From: Gordonia polyisoprenivorans NBRC 16320 = JCM 10675
Lineage (GTDB): Bacteria; Actinomycetota; Actinomycetes; Mycobacteriales; Mycobacteriaceae
Direction: 5' to 3'
DNA length: 64,000 nucleotides
Assembly (NCBI RefSeq): GCF_000241325.1
Contig: NZ_BAEI01000019.1
Coordinates: 20,964-84,963, forward strand
The position numbers and the translations under genes were made by a program. Under the pieces are notes generated by a model. It worked only from the letters and a program-made list of their open reading frames with translations, did not search any database and was not told where the DNA came from. This document shows, piece after piece, positions 27,383 through 42,198 of the stretch (positions are counted from its first letter, which is position 1; the number at the start of each line of letters is the position of its first letter).

Positions 27383-27865
27383 TCAGCTATCCCTCACTTC
27401 CATAGATGCGCGTACGCCGTCGTCGGCGATGCGATACGACGTTTCCGCCGCGTCCGATTGAGAAAGGTCGTCCGATTGAGAAAGGTCTCCGTGAGCGACG
27501 TCGCTCTGCGCGCCATCACGCCGCGTCACCTGCGAGGGCACCGGCGGATGGCGGAATCCTCGATCGGGGACAGGGTCATAGCCGGGCTTGTGCCACGGTC
27601 CGCACTTGAGCAGCCGGATCACCGCCAGCGCACCGCCGTGGAAGAACCCGTGTCGGGTCAACGCCTCGACCGCATATGCCGAGCAGGTCGGCTCGAACCG
27701 ACATGTCGGCAGTCGCAGGGGCGACACCCAGGTGCGATACAGCTCGATGACAAAGATCAGCGCGCGCCGCGGGAACAGATGGATCCATCGCATGACCCGC
27801 GTTGACCGCGAGTCCTCGATGGCGGTGGGCGTGCAGCAGTGGGGGAGGGGCTCGACATCGGTCAT
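27383..27865 (-). CDS. yidD: Membrane protein insertion efficiency factor YidD
   Basis: 160 residues from ATG 27865, overlapping the rnpA stop by 4 bases. The family core is complete: YRTWVSPLRLPTCRFEPTCS, with the conserved cysteines, then YAVEALTRHGFFHGGALAVI and CGPWHKPGYDPVP. The tail after residue 120 is non-conserved and contains DLSQSD twice from an 18-bp duplication. A small helper of YidC-dependent insertion, peripheral to the membrane. Ends 3 bases before yidC. Confidence 0.92.
   Translation of the reverse strand: MTDVEPLPHCCTPTAIEDSRSTRVMRWIHLFPRRALIFVIELYRTWVSPLRLPTCRFEPTCSAYAVEALTRHGFFHGGALAVIRLLKCGPWHKPGYDPVPDRGFRHPPVPSQVTRRDGAQSDVAHGDLSQSDDLSQSDAAETSYRIADDGVRASMEVRDS
27453..27488. 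repeat. 18-bp tandem duplication inside yidD
   Basis: TCCGATTGAGAAAGGTCG is followed by the same sequence with only the last base changed. In frame (DLSQSD repeated). Confidence 0.88.
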
Positions 27866-28299
27866 GCCGACACCCCGGCGCCGGCGACGTCGACCCCTGC
27901 GGAACGCGCTGCAAGCTCGCGAACACGCTTACGTCCCATCACTTCTCGCAGCTGATCGGCCAGTTCGTCACTGGAGCGATGTGCGGCGCCCGGGAGGGCG
28001 CGGACGACGACGAAGGTCTCGGTGGCCGGAACCCGCCCGCGGACATCGCGGAAGGCCGCGCGCAGCCGACGGGCCACTCGATGCCGAACCACTGCGGGGC
28101 CGACGGACTTGCTGACGATCAGCCCCAGCCAGGGCCCGCCGGACATCGCCACCTGGGTACGACGTCCCGACGGGTCCGGCCAGATCGACGGCACCACGGC
28201 GACGCTGACCACAAGATCACGCGTCGAGGTCCGCACACCGCGTTTCAGCGTGCGGGAGAAGTCGGATCCACGAGAGATCCCATGTTGGGCCGACATCAT
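27862..28299 (-). CDS. rnpA: Ribonuclease P protein component
   Basis: 145 residues from ATG 28299 (a second ATG follows directly). The RNR signature helix is VGPAVVRHRVARRLRAAFRD; the N-terminus HGISRGSDFSRTLKRG is the usual RnpA start. Binds M1-type RNA to process tRNA 5' ends. An internal stretch (WPDPSGRRTQVAMSGGP) is longer than in E. coli. Overlaps yidD by 4 bases; rpmH lies 55 bases upstream on the same strand. Confidence 0.93.
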   Translation of the reverse strand: MMSAQHGISRGSDFSRTLKRGVRTSTRDLVVSVAVVPSIWPDPSGRRTQVAMSGGPWLGLIVSKSVGPAVVRHRVARRLRAAFRDVRGRVPATETFVVVRALPGAAHRSSDELADQLREVMGRKRVRELAARSAGVDVAGAGVSA

Positions 28300-28354
28300 C
28301 GAACAACACGAAGCCGGCCGGACTTGTGGTCACGACCGGCAGCGCAAGTCGAGA

Positions 28355-28498
28355 TCAGGCCGTGAGCTTCGCGCGGCCCTTGCTGCGACGGCTGTTGACG
28401 ATGGCACGACCCGCACGGGTGCGCATACGCAGCCGGAAGCCGTGCACGCGTGCGCGACGACGATTGTTGGGCTGGAAAGTCCGCTTTCCCTTGGCCAC
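28355..28498 (-). CDS. rpmH: 50S ribosomal protein L34
   Basis: 47 residues from GTG 28498. The sequence is the highly conserved L34: [20 protein letters not shown], then [20 protein letters not shown]. The start codon is fixed by homology; upstream in-frame sequence to 28675 is not protein-like. First gene of the leftward rpmH-rnpA-yidD-yidC-khpB operon. Its promoter faces away from that of dnaA. Confidence 0.95.
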   Translation of the reverse strand: MAKGKRTFQPNNRRRARVHGFRLRMRTRAGRAIVNSRRSKGRAKLTA

Positions 28499-28831
28499 GG
28501 TGACTCCTTGTGCTCGGTGACATGGGCACGCCGATGGCTCGCGTTCCCACATCCTGTGGTGGTCTCTGCTTATCCTGACGCGGTGCCGGACTAGTGCCGG
28601 GGTGGTGGCGCCCCCCGCACCGACGCCGAGTGCTCGACGACGCTGCTGATGACGTGATCCACCGCAAATCCGCAACCTGGATGACCAGTCGAGAGTACGG
28701 GAGTGAACCCGGCCAAATCAAACGAGCACCGATCGTGCAGGCCAGCCCGACGCGTTCCCCCGATCGGAGGATCGACCGCTCGTTTCCTTTGTCGGCGCCC
28801 GATCAGGTCTGTTACGGTTTCGCCAGGCACG

Positions 28832-28862
28832 TCCCATTGACGCCAGTCACATCCCATTGACG
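28832..28862. repeat. Spaced direct repeat TCCCATTGACG upstream of dnaA
   Basis: Two copies of TCCCATTGACG with a 20-base period, each containing TTGACG, which resembles a -35 hexamer. They could be alternative promoters or a protein binding pair. Confidence 0.6.
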
Positions 28863-28907
28863 GTATACGGTGACCACGACCCGCAGCGCCGATCTTCCAT
28901 CTCCTTT

Positions 28908-28938
28908 TATTCACAGATGTGGATAAGTGTGTGGACAA
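28908..28938. promoter_or_regulatory. DnaA-box cluster upstream of dnaA
   Basis: TTATTCACA (28908-28916, one mismatch), TGTGGATAA (28918-28926, perfect reverse of TTATCCACA) and TGTGGACAA (28930-28938, perfect reverse of the mycobacterial consensus TTGTCCACA). Three sites within 31 bases suggest dnaA autoregulation or an accessory part of the origin. Confidence 0.8.
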
Positions 28939-29103
28939 GTCCGCCCGACCCCGCCAAGGTGGTATCCGTCCACCCCCGACCGACCCCCGCCGATGCTGGT
29001 AGTTTCGTCGGAGGCGGAAGCCGGTAGGGCACGCCGCCGGCCTTCGCAGCAGTGATGAAGAGCAGGCGTCGGTGGTGAGCAGGCGTCGAGCAGGAGGGTC
29101 AGT

Positions 29104-30774
29104 GTGACATCGGATCGCGACTCCTTCGGCGAGGTCTGGAAGCAGGTTGTCGCCGAACTCAACGATGACGCCGCCCATCATGAGCCTCTCAGCCGTCAGC
29201 AGAAGGCCTGGCTGTCCCTCGTTCAGCCACTGACGCTGGCCGAGGGATTCGCCCTGCTGGCCGTGCCGACACCACTGGTTCAGGAACAGATCGAACGCAA
29301 TCTGCGCGACACGATCCGCACCACATTGAGTCGTCATCTCGGCCAGCCCGTGGACCTCGGGGTGCGGACCGCCACGCCCGCGCCACTCGAGGAGACACCC
29401 GATCCGGCAACCACCGATTCGGTCGGCTCCGGTGCCTCCACCAATCCGATTCCCTTGTCTCACACGGCATTCGACGAATCCGGGCCCGGCCGCCCGATCG
29501 ATCCGTCGGCGCCCGGTCGCCCGTCCCCCGACGGATCGGGACCGTTGGCGGGACAGGGTTTCGCGGGCCGAGAGCACCGAGCACCGTCCGATTCGTTCCC
29601 GCACCCGACTCCGACCGGCGCCGGCTACTCCGGCGCAACCGATTCCTCCGGTCCGGGCGCGCCGAACGCGACCCCCGGCGCCGAGTGGTCGTCGTATTTC
29701 GCCGAGCGACCCACCACCTCCACCGCCTCCGCATCGGGAACGCCGGTCAGTCTGAACCCGAAGTACACCTTCGACACCTTCGTGATCGGCGCGTCGAATC
29801 GATTCGCGCACGCCTCGGCCGTCGCCGTCGCCGAGGCGCCCGCACGCGCCTACAACCCGTTGTTCATCTGGGGCGAGTCGGGGCTGGGCAAGACCCACCT
29901 GCTCCATGCCGCGGGCCACTACGCCCAGCGTCTGTTCCCGGGCATGCGGGTCAAGTACGTCTCCACCGAAGAATTCACCAACGACTTCATCAACTCCCTG
30001 CGCGACGATCGGCGGGTCGCGTTCAAACGCCGCTACCGCGATGTCGACGTCCTCCTCGTCGACGACATCCAGTTCCTGATCGGCAAGGAAGGTATCCAGG
30101 AGGAGTTCTTCCACACCTTCAACACGCTGCACAACACCAGCAAGCAGATCGTCATCTCCTCGGATCGCCCGCCGAAACAGCTTGCGACACTCGAGGATCG
30201 GCTCCGCACTCGATTCGAGTGGGGCCTGATCACCGATGTGCAGCCGCCGGATCTGGAGACCCGGATCGCGATCCTTCGCAAGAAGGCCCAGATGGACAAC
30301 ATCGCGGTCCCCGACGATGTGCTCGAGCTCATCGCGTCGAAGATCGAACGCAACATCCGCGAGCTCGAGGGTGCTCTCATCCGGGTCACCGCATTCGCGT
30401 CGCTGAACAACACCGAGCTCGACAAATCACTGGCCGACGTCGTGCTGCAGGCGTTGCTGCCCAACTCCGGCACCATCGAGATCAGCGCCGCCGGCATCCT
30501 CGCCATCACCGCCGAGTACTTCGACATCTCCGTCGACGAACTCCGCGGCCCCGGCAAGACCCGAGCGATCGCCCAGGCCCGGCAGATCTCGATGTACCTG
30601 TGCCGCGAGCTCACCGACCTCTCCCTGCCCAAGATCGGTGAGACCTTCGACCGCGACCACACCACGGTCATGTACGCCGAACGCAAGATCCGCAAGGAGA
30701 TGGCCGAGCGGCGCAAGGTCTACGACCACGTGCAGGAACTCACCGCCCGCATCAAGCAGCGCGCCGACCGCTGA
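29104..30774 (+). CDS. dnaA: Chromosomal replication initiator DnaA
   Basis: 556 residues from GTG 29104, RBS GGAGG ten bases upstream. Domain [11 protein letters not shown] and [20 protein letters not shown]; domain II is a long Pro/Gly/Ser-rich linker (about 85-215). Domain III AAA+ core: Walker [15 protein letters not shown], Walker [13 protein letters not shown]; domain IV box-binding helix: [15 protein letters not shown]. Binds DnaA boxes and opens oriC. The linker is longer than in E. coli, as in other actinobacteria. Reads away from rpmH. Confidence 0.97.
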   Translation: MTSDRDSFGEVWKQVVAELNDDAAHHEPLSRQQKAWLSLVQPLTLAEGFALLAVPTPLVQEQIERNLRDTIRTTLSRHLGQPVDLGVRTATPAPLEETPDPATTDSVGSGASTNPIPLSHTAFDESGPGRPIDPSAPGRPSPDGSGPLAGQGFAGREHRAPSDSFPHPTPTGAGYSGATDSSGPGAPNATPGAEWSSYFAERPTTSTASASGTPVSLNPKYTFDTFVIGASNRFAHASAVAVAEAPARAYNPLFIWGESGLGKTHLLHAAGHYAQRLFPGMRVKYVSTEEFTNDFINSLRDDRRVAFKRRYRDVDVLLVDDIQFLIGKEGIQEEFFHTFNTLHNTSKQIVISSDRPPKQLATLEDRLRTRFEWGLITDVQPPDLETRIAILRKKAQMDNIAVPDDVLELIASKIERNIRELEGALIRVTAFASLNNTELDKSLADVVLQALLPNSGTIEISAAGILAITAEYFDISVDELRGPGKTRAIAQARQISMYLCRELTDLSLPKIGETFDRDHTTVMYAERKIRKEMAERRKVYDHVQELTARIKQRADR

Positions 30775-31357
30775 CCCGGTTGGGCACGGGTCACCGACCC
30801 CACGGGCATCAACTCTCAACTCACACGCGAGCCTTCTGTGGTTCCGACGCGCCGTCCTCACCCACGGATCTCCGAGCTCTCGACGCCGGAAATCCGTGCC
30901 CGCCGCCCTGTGGATGGACCTTGGGATCGAGCCCGCAGATATGTGCATCGAAGGTGGACAGGAATCGAACAACACTCGTCATCCACATCAACCGCGCCGC
31001 ACCTCCACGGCTCATCCCACGACTGTGCACACCCCGATCAGGCACATGGCCTGCTCAAACACCACGATCTCCACAGGATCCACAGCTCCTATGACTATTG
31101 TTGATCTCTCTTTCAAGAAATCTCTTTTGAAGAAGGATGTGTGTACACACCCACTCCGGGGTCGGCGTGGAGATCGCCGATTCGCGGCGTGGCGACTTGA
31201 CCCCAACCGCCCACCCGCACGCGTCGGCGTTCTAGAGTGGGAATTCCCGATTCGCACCGAGCGCGTGCCCACACGCCGCTTGAGCGCATCCATGCCGGCC
31301 CGCACACCGACCCCGCACAGCAACCAAGGCAGACGAGAGAAGGGCGCATCCCCAGTT
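30775..31357. promoter_or_regulatory. oriC: Origin of replication oriC (dnaA-dnaN intergenic)
   Basis: 583 bases without a gene between dnaA and dnaN, the standard actinobacterial origin position. Degenerate DnaA boxes: TGTGGATGG (30909), TCATCCACA (30979-30987, one mismatch), ATCTCCACA (31067) and GGATCCACA (31076-31084). An AT- and pyrimidine-rich tract (about 31088-31143) with TTTCAAGAAATCTCTTTTG is the best candidate for the unwinding element. No perfect TTGTCCACA box is present here. Confidence 0.85.
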
Positions 31358-32548
31358 ATGAAGTTTCGTGTCGCGCGCGACGAGTTCTCCGATTCGGTTG
31401 CCTGGGTCGCCCGAAGCCTGCCGTCCCGTCCGCCGGTGCCGGTGCTCGGCTGCGTCGTTCTCGAGGCTCCTGACGAGACCGGATCCGACGCCAACGCCGG
31501 TCTGACGATTTCTGGTTTCGACTACGAGGTCTCCGCGCAGGAATCGATCGCCGCCGAGATCGCCGAACCGGGCAAGGTCCTCGTATCGGGACGCCTGCTC
31601 GCCGACATCACGCGGGCGCTGCCCAACAAGCCGGTCGATGTCACGCTCGACGGATCCCGGGTGGCCATCGCCTGTGGCAGCGCGAAGTTCTCGCTGCCGA
31701 CGATGCCGGTCGAGGATTACCCGCAGCTGCCCGACGTGCCCGCGATCACCGGCTCCATCCCGGCCGACCGGTTCGCCGAGGCCGTGTCGCAGGTGGCGAT
31801 CGCCGCCGGCCGTGACGACACGCTGCCGATGCTGACCGGTGTGCGCGTCGAGATCGAGGGCAACACCGTCGTCCTCGCCGCCACGGACCGCTTCCGGTTG
31901 GCCGTGCGTGAACTCGAGTGGGATCCGGCCCAGCCCGACGTCAGTGGAGCGGTCCTCGTGCCCGCCAAGACTTTGTCGGAGAGCGCGAAGACGGCAGGCG
32001 CCGAGGGCACCGGGGCTGTTCGACTCGCGTTCGGATCCGGCGATGCCATCGGCTCGGAAGGCATCCTTGGCATTCTCGGCGAGTCGAAGCAGACCACGAC
32101 GCGCCTGCTCGACGCCGAGTTCCCCAAGTTCCGTCAGCTGCTGCCGGCCGCTCACACCGCCGTCGCGACCGTCGAGAGCGCTCCCCTGATCGAGGCGATC
32201 AAGCGTGTGGCACTGGTGGCCGAGCGCGGAGCTCAGGTGCGGATGGAATTCACCGAGGGATCGGTGCTACTCACCGCCGGCGGCGACGAGGCGGGCAAGG
32301 CCGAGGAAGAGCTTCCCGTCGAGTTCCGTGGTGAGCCGCTGACGATCGCGTTCAACCCCGGCTATCTGCAGGACGGGTTGTCGGCGATCAACGCCAAGTC
32401 CGTCGATTTCGGGTTCACCACACCCAGTCGCCCGGCGGTGCTGCGGGTGTCGACCGGAGATGAGCCGGTCGCCGACGAGTCCGGTGCCTTCGTCGCTCCC
32501 GACAGCGCCTTCAGCTATCTGCTCATGCCGGTCCGCCTGCCGGGCTGA
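31358..32548 (+). CDS. dnaN: DNA polymerase III sliding clamp (beta)
   Basis: 396 residues from ATG 31358 ([10 protein letters not shown], the family start). Three clamp domains are recognisable: [14 protein letters not shown], then [13 protein letters not shown] and [11 protein letters not shown], and the C-terminal YLLMPVRL. The ring tethers polymerases and repair proteins to DNA. A longer open frame reaches back into oriC but is not coding. First gene of the cluster dnaN-gnd-recF-dciA. Confidence 0.97.
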   Translation: MKFRVARDEFSDSVAWVARSLPSRPPVPVLGCVVLEAPDETGSDANAGLTISGFDYEVSAQESIAAEIAEPGKVLVSGRLLADITRALPNKPVDVTLDGSRVAIACGSAKFSLPTMPVEDYPQLPDVPAITGSIPADRFAEAVSQVAIAAGRDDTLPMLTGVRVEIEGNTVVLAATDRFRLAVRELEWDPAQPDVSGAVLVPAKTLSESAKTAGAEGTGAVRLAFGSGDAIGSEGILGILGESKQTTTRLLDAEFPKFRQLLPAAHTAVATVESAPLIEAIKRVALVAERGAQVRMEFTEGSVLLTAGGDEAGKAEEELPVEFRGEPLTIAFNPGYLQDGLSAINAKSVDFGFTTPSRPAVLRVSTGDEPVADESGAFVAPDSAFSYLLMPVRLPG

Positions 32549-32652
32549 GCCGGTTCGCCTCTCCGGCGAAGATGTTCCACCCCGAAGACGTTCCTACACA
32601 ACGGTTTCCACATCAGAAGCGGATCGCCACCACCACCTTCGAGAGGATCGCG

Positions 32653-33585
32653 ATGCAGCTGGGACTTGTCGGTCTGGGGAAGATGGGTGCCAACATGCGC
32701 ACCCGTATCGTCGGCGCCGGGCATGAGGTGATCGGCTACGACCCGCGTCCCGAGGTCTCCGACGTCAAGACCCTCGCCGATCTGGTCGGCGCACTCGATG
32801 CGCCCCGCGTGATCTGGGTGATGGTGCCCTCCGGCGATCCGACGCGCACCACCGTGGCCTCACTGGCCGAGGAGTTGTCGGCCGGTGACATCGTCATCGA
32901 CGGTGGCAACTCGCGCTACACCGACGACTTCGAGCACGCAAAACTGTTGCAAGCCAAGGGAATCGGATATATCGACTGCGGTGTGTCCGGCGGCGTGTGG
33001 GGCTTGGAGAACGGCTACGGTCTGATGGCCGGCGGTGCCGACGCCGATGTCGCACGCGTCATGCCGATCTTCGACGCGCTGCGTCCCGAGGGCGAACGCG
33101 CCGACGGCTTCGTGCACGCCGGGCCGGTGGGTGCCGGTCATTACGCGAAGATGGTGCACAACGGTATCGAGTACGGCCTGATGCACGCCTACGGCGAGGG
33201 TTACGAGCTGCTCTCGGCCGAACCCCTGATCACCGACGTCGAAGGCACCCTGCGGGCCTGGACCCATGGCACGGTGATCCGCTCGTGGTTGCTCGACCTG
33301 CTGGTGCGCGCGCTGCAGGAGGATCCGGGGCTGGCGGAGATCTCGGATTACACCACCGATTCGGGCGAGGGTCGCTGGACCGTCGAGGAGGCCATCCGGC
33401 ACTCGGTTCCGGCCAACGTCATCTCGGCCGCGCTGTTCGCCCGGTTCGCCTCCCGCCAGGACGGGTCGCCGGCCCTCAAGGCTGTCTCGGCACTGCGAAA
33501 TCAGTTCGGCGGGCACGCTGTTCGCGACACCACGGGCCGCTCGGTGGGGGAGACCGGCTCGCCGCCGGACACCTCGGCGGGCTAG
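32653..33585 (+). CDS. gnd: 6-phosphogluconate dehydrogenase (short form)
   Basis: 310 residues from ATG 32653, RBS GAGAGG upstream. NAD(P)-binding GLVGLGKMGANM at the start, substrate motif VIDGGNSRYTDD, then DCGVSGGVWGLENGYGLMAGG and the catalytic lysine in HYAKMVHNGIEYGLM. The length (about 300) is that of the decarboxylating GndA/NAD-type short class, not the 470-residue form. Converts 6-phosphogluconate to ribulose 5-phosphate. Sits inside the replication cluster as in M. smegmatis and Rhodococcus; M. tuberculosis lacks it here. recF starts 2 bases after its stop. Confidence 0.94.
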   Translation: MQLGLVGLGKMGANMRTRIVGAGHEVIGYDPRPEVSDVKTLADLVGALDAPRVIWVMVPSGDPTRTTVASLAEELSAGDIVIDGGNSRYTDDFEHAKLLQAKGIGYIDCGVSGGVWGLENGYGLMAGGADADVARVMPIFDALRPEGERADGFVHAGPVGAGHYAKMVHNGIEYGLMHAYGEGYELLSAEPLITDVEGTLRAWTHGTVIRSWLLDLLVRALQEDPGLAEISDYTTDSGEGRWTVEEAIRHSVPANVISAALFARFASRQDGSPALKAVSALRNQFGGHAVRDTTGRSVGETGSPPDTSAG

Positions 33586-33587
33586 CC

Positions 33588-34886
33588 GTGTTCGTCCGTG
33601 AACTGCATCTGCGTGACTTTCGCTCGTGGCCGCGGGTGGACGTGGAGTTGGCGTCCGGACCGGTGATCATCACCGGCCGCAACGGTTTCGGCAAGACCAA
33701 CCTGGTCGAGGCGCTGTTCTATCTGGCCACCTTGCGATCCCACCGGGTCAGCACCGACGCGCCGCTGGTGCGTTCGTCGGCGACGTCGGCGCTGGTGACC
33801 GCCACCGTCGAGAACGCCGGCCGGGAATTGACCGCGTCCCTGCAGATCAACGCCGAAGGTTCCAACAAGGCGTGGCTCAACACCGCACCCCAGCGCAGGC
33901 CGCGCGATCTTCTGGGCGTTCTGCGCGCGGTGTTGTTCGCCCCCGAGGATCTCCTCCTCGTACGAGGCGATCCGGGTGACCGTCGACGCTTCGTCGATGA
34001 GCTTGTCGCACAACGTGGTCCACGATTCGCCGCGGCACGCTCAGACTATGACAAGGTGTTGCGACAACGTTCGGCGCTGTTGAAGACGGCCGGTGCGGCC
34101 ATGCGGCGCGGTGGATCCGACGCCGACTCGGTGATCTCGACACTCGATGTCTGGGACGCCCAACTCGCCGCTCTCGGTGGGCAGGTGACCGCCGCACGGA
34201 TCGACGTTCTGGGTGACCTCGAACCGCATTTCGCCGGATCGTATGCGGCGATCGCGCCGCACTCGCGACCGGCGACGCTGCGGTATCGGCCCAGTGTCGG
34301 CGACGAGATCGTGCCTGCCGCAGGAGAATCCGCCGACCCGGAGGCCATCGAGGCGGCGCTGTTGACCCGGCTCGGCGAGATCCGCGGCAAGGAGATCGAG
34401 CGCGGGTTGTCGTTGGTGGGGCCGCACCGCGACGACGTCGATCTCGTTCTCGGTACCGACGTGGCGAAAGGCTTTGCCAGCCACGGGGAATCGTGGTCGC
34501 TCGCGCTCGCGCTGCGACTGGGATCGGTGGAACTCGCCAGAGCCGAGGGCGTCGAACCGGTGATCATGCTCGACGACGTGTTCGCCGAACTCGACGCCAC
34601 GCGACGTCGCAAACTCGCCGAATTCACCGCGGGTGCCGAGCAGCTGATCATCACCGCTGCCGTCGCCGAGGACGTCCCCGAGGGAGTCGGGGGTCGGCGG
34701 ATCGCGGTGAACATGATCGAAGAGGACGGGGTCCGGCACTCGGTGGTCGCGCCGGCAGCCGAGACGCCAGACCCCGACGGCCCAGACCCCGAGGGCCCAG
34801 ACCCCGACGGCCCAGAACGCGATGTCGCAGAACCTGAGGTGTCGGAGACGGCCGTGTCAGACCCGCCGGGGAGACTGACGTCATGA
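33588..34886 (+). CDS. recF: DNA replication/repair protein RecF
   Basis: 432 residues from GTG 33588. Walker A is [17 protein letters not shown]; the ABC signature region is [20 protein letters not shown]; Walker B is [16 protein letters not shown]-like ATPase that loads RecA at gaps with RecO and RecR. The last 60 residues are non-conserved and include three 5-residue repeats ([10 protein letters not shown]) from a 15-bp tandem repeat. The stop overlaps dciA by 4 bases. Confidence 0.95.
   Translation: MFVRELHLRDFRSWPRVDVELASGPVIITGRNGFGKTNLVEALFYLATLRSHRVSTDAPLVRSSATSALVTATVENAGRELTASLQINAEGSNKAWLNTAPQRRPRDLLGVLRAVLFAPEDLLLVRGDPGDRRRFVDELVAQRGPRFAAARSDYDKVLRQRSALLKTAGAAMRRGGSDADSVISTLDVWDAQLAALGGQVTAARIDVLGDLEPHFAGSYAAIAPHSRPATLRYRPSVGDEIVPAAGESADPEAIEAALLTRLGEIRGKEIERGLSLVGPHRDDVDLVLGTDVAKGFASHGESWSLALALRLGSVELARAEGVEPVIMLDDVFAELDATRRRKLAEFTAGAEQLIITAAVAEDVPEGVGGRRIAVNMIEEDGVRHSVVAPAAETPDPDGPDPEGPDPDGPERDVAEPEVSETAVSDPPGRLTS
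34767..34811. repeat. 15-bp tandem triplication inside recF
   Basis: CCAGACCCCGACGGC three times in a row (34767, 34782, 34797), the middle copy with one substitution. In frame in the disordered RecF C-terminus. Confidence 0.92.
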
Positions 34887-35473
34887 CCGATCAGCCCGAC
34901 ACGGGGGCGCCTGACACGGGATCACCGGGGACTGGCTCCGCGGCGCCCGCCGATGGACTCACCGGCTACGAGCGTGCGCGTCGCGCGTTGGAAGAGGCGA
35001 GGGCCTCGGCGCGTGCCGCCGGCAAGTCGGTCGGTCAGGGTCGCGCGTCGCCACCGCGGCGGCGGTCCGGCGTGCGCCAGGGTGGTCGTCGGCGGTGGTC
35101 GGGATCCGGTCCGGACGCACGGGATCCGCAGCCCTTCGGGCGCCTCGTCGGTGGACTGGCCCGCGAACGGGGATGGCAGCCGCGCATCGCCGAGGGCACC
35201 TTGTTCGGCATGTGGGAGCAGATCGTCGGCTCCGACATCTCCGCGCATGCCACACCGACATCGTTGCGCGACAACGTCTTATACGTCCAGGCCGAATCCA
35301 CGGCCTGGGCGACGCAGCTGCGGTACGTGCAGGCGCAGATCCTTGCCAAGATCGCGGCCGCGATCGGCGACGGAATGGTCACGTCACTGAAGATCACCGG
35401 ACCCAAGGGCCCGTCGTGGCGCAAGGGGGAGCGGCACGTGCGTGGACGCGGACCCCGCGACACGTACGGATGA
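34883..35473 (+). CDS. dciA: DciA family protein (DUF721), replicative helicase loader
   Basis: 196 residues from ATG 34883, overlapping recF (ATGA). Rv0004 homologue. The DUF721/KH-like domain is in the C-terminal half: [20 protein letters not shown], then [20 protein letters not shown] and [20 protein letters not shown]. The N-terminal half is Arg- and Gly-rich. DciA loads DnaB in bacteria lacking DnaC/DnaI. Position between recF and gyrB is conserved in actinobacteria. Confidence 0.92.
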   Translation: MTDQPDTGAPDTGSPGTGSAAPADGLTGYERARRALEEARASARAAGKSVGQGRASPPRRRSGVRQGGRRRWSGSGPDARDPQPFGRLVGGLARERGWQPRIAEGTLFGMWEQIVGSDISAHATPTSLRDNVLYVQAESTAWATQLRYVQAQILAKIAAAIGDGMVTSLKITGPKGPSWRKGERHVRGRGPRDTYG

Positions 35474-37917
<2,444 letters not shown>

Positions 37918-37964
37918 CGTCACGCACCACGCCTGACCGGACACCACATCTGTGAGGACTTTTC

Positions 37965-40454
<2,490 letters not shown>

Positions 40455-40479
40455 TCCGACGGGCATACCGGACACAGGC

Positions 40480-40514
40480 ACGAGCCACGACGCCATTGCA
40501 GCGTCGTGGCTCGT
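40480..40514 (+). terminator. gyrA terminator
   Basis: ACGAGCCACGACGC (40480-40493), loop CATTGCA, GCGTCGTGGCTCGT (40501-40514): a perfect 14-bp stem followed by CTTGTGT. Confidence 0.88.
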
Positions 40515-40577
40515 CTTGTGTGACGGCCACAACCGTTAGGGTGGACCCAACGTGCGCAACCGGAGGAAATGACACCA

Positions 40578-41477
40578 GTGAGCCAACCGAACGACCCGGA
40601 CAACAAGACCCCGTCCACGCCGTCGACCGCGTCCGGTGGCCCGGCAGCCCAGGCGGGTCCGCCTCGCGGCGGCGGGCTGGTTCCTCCGTGGCAGCGCGGC
40701 CCGGGCGGAGTGGCCGGACCCGAGGCCACCGGAAGTGCGCAGGCTCCCGTGCCCGACGCGGGGACCACCGAGCAGATCCCCGCCGGGGGGCGTCCTGGCG
40801 GGCCCCCTCCGCGTGGTGTGGTGACCGGTAGCGGCACCGCCGCAGCCAGCATGAGTGGTCAGCAGGCGCCGGTGAAGAAGCTCGATTCGCCGGCGGGTGC
40901 GTCCACCGCGACCGCCGAGGTACCGCGTGGTCGCTTCACCGAGACCCCCACCCGCAACATTGCGCGGGATCCCTCCCTGGAGTCCGAGTTGCCAGATCTC
41001 GACGAGATCCACCACACCAACACCGAGACCGCCCGAGCTGCGGCGGTCGACCCGGCGAAGGCCGCCGGCTCCGCTGCACGCTCGGCGCCGGCCCAGGTCG
41101 GCTCTTCGGGCCGCGGGCTGCGCGCTGCGGTGCAGATCCGTCGGCTCGACCCGTGGGCGACCTTCAAGGTGGCCGGCGTGCTCTCGATCGTCGGCTTCGT
41201 CATCTGGATGATCGCCGTCGCCGTGCTGTATCTGGTGCTCGACGGCATGGGCGTCTGGGAGCAGGTCAACAGCTCCTTCGGCACGTTGGTGACCACCGAC
41301 GGCTCGACGTCGGAAAGCGACATCATCGGCGCCGGCAGCGTGTTCTTCTACGCGGCCGTACTCGGTGTGGTCAACGCCGTGCTGATCACCGCGCTGGGCA
41401 CCATCGGCTCCTACATCTACAACCTGGTCGCCGACCTCGTCGGCGGTCTCGAGATCACCCTGGCCGATCTCGACTAG
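40578..41477 (+). CDS. DUF3566 membrane protein (Rv0007 homologue)
   Basis: 299 residues from GTG 40578, which is well spaced from GGAGG (40562-40566); the in-frame ATG 40569 is too close to it. The first 190 residues are disordered, Pro/Gly/Ala-rich. The DUF3566 domain follows with RIRRLDPW-type opening (IRRLDPWATFKVAGVLSIVG), two transmembrane helices (about 205-228 and 258-285) and the conserved end LVGGLEITLADLD. Function unknown; conserved next to gyrA and linked by context to the divisome or wall machinery. Confidence 0.88.
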   Translation: MSQPNDPDNKTPSTPSTASGGPAAQAGPPRGGGLVPPWQRGPGGVAGPEATGSAQAPVPDAGTTEQIPAGGRPGGPPPRGVVTGSGTAAASMSGQQAPVKKLDSPAGASTATAEVPRGRFTETPTRNIARDPSLESELPDLDEIHHTNTETARAAAVDPAKAAGSAARSAPAQVGSSGRGLRAAVQIRRLDPWATFKVAGVLSIVGFVIWMIAVAVLYLVLDGMGVWEQVNSSFGTLVTTDGSTSESDIIGAGSVFFYAAVLGVVNAVLITALGTIGSYIYNLVADLVGGLEITLADLD

Positions 41478-41574
41478 TTCGGGCGCCGAGGCTCATCTGC
41501 GCAGCTCACGGGCGTTGGTGGGAACCGTTTTGGTTTCTCACCACCCCGTCGGGTAATCTCAGTCCTCGGTTCAG

Positions 41575-41651
41575 GGGCCTATAGCTCAGGCGGTTAGAGC
41601 GCTTCGCTGATAACGAAGAGGTCGGAGGTTCAAGTCCTCCTAGGCCCACCA
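41575..41651 (+). tRNA. ileT: tRNA-Ile (GAU)
   Basis: Acceptor GGGCCTA pairs with TAGGCCC; D-loop TAGCTCAGGCGGTTAGAGC; anticodon stem-loop CTTCG-CTGATAA-CGAAG with anticodon GAT; T-loop GTTCAAG. CCA is encoded (41649-41651). Confidence 0.97.
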
Positions 41652-41660
41652 CCCGAACCC

Positions 41661-41733
41661 GGGGCCTTAGCTCAGTTGGTAGAGCGCTGCCTTTGCAAGG
41701 CAGATGTCAGGAGTTCGAATCTCCTAGGCTCCA
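41661..41733 (+). tRNA. alaT: tRNA-Ala (UGC)
   Basis: Acceptor GGGGCCT pairs with AGGCTCC (one G-T pair); anticodon loop CTTTGCAAG with anticodon TGC; T-arm AGGAGTTCGAATCTCCT. CCA is not encoded. Follows tRNA-Ile by 9 bases, the conserved actinobacterial pair after gyrA. Confidence 0.97.
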
Positions 41734-41812
41734 CTCTTTTTCGCCGACACGAGCGCTGAGAACCGCGCGTTGATGTCGTCGAGTTTCCTCGGTCCCTCGA
41801 GCAGACGCACGC

Positions 41813-42145
41813 TCAGGGCAGGATCACCTCTCGAGCATTGGGGAACTCGAATGGCGGCCGTCCGCCGCGTTCCTCACACAAGGGGCCCATCGCTGTCCAC
41901 ACCGCGCTCACCTCAGGGTGAGTGTGGGCTCGGGCCGACGCCTCGTCGTCGATCCATTCGAAGACCTCGATGACGAGTGGACCGTCGATCTGCTTCTCCG
42001 CGCCGACATACACACGGGTGGGCGTCTCTGTCGCCAGCCCGAGCCGGCGCAGGATCGGCCCGTGCCGGGCAACCAGCTCGAGGAACTCGGGGACCCGACC
42101 CTCTCGCACCCGATAGTGCGCGAACGCCGTCACCGGATCAGCCAT
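41813..42145 (-). CDS. Small dimeric alpha/beta-barrel (ABM-like) protein
   Basis: 110 residues from ATG 42145; ATG 42202, overlapping the TetR stop (ATGA), would add 19 residues and is possible through coupling. The pattern AHYRVREGRVPEFLELVARHG, then VIEVFEWIDDEASARAHTHPEV, resembles antibiotic biosynthesis monooxygenase or other ferredoxin-like dimeric barrels. No known catalytic residues can be named. It lies downstream of a TetR gene on the same strand, so the two form an operon controlled by the palindrome at 42896. Confidence 0.65.
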   Translation of the reverse strand: MADPVTAFAHYRVREGRVPEFLELVARHGPILRRLGLATETPTRVYVGAEKQIDGPLVIEVFEWIDDEASARAHTHPEVSAVWTAMGPLCEERGGRPPFEFPNAREVILP

Positions 42146-42198
42146 GGGTCCATTCAGCGACGATGCCAACCATCTGTCAACCCCGATCCGGCGTCGGC

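Larger units (their letters stand above)
28499..29103. promoter_or_regulatory. rpmH-dnaA divergent region
   Basis: 605 bases between divergent rpmH and dnaA. It must hold promoters for both. Direct repeats of TCCCATTGACG at 28832-28842 and 28852-28862 are exactly 20 bases apart. A DnaA-box cluster lies at 28908-28938 beside a short pyrimidine/AT-rich tract (CTTCCATCTCCTTTTATT). No gene is evident. Confidence 0.7.

Noticed and set aside
30638..31357. Long DnaN frame reaching back across oriC
   Set aside because: The upstream part overlaps dnaA in another frame and has no clamp homology; [10 protein letters not shown] at 31358 is the family start.
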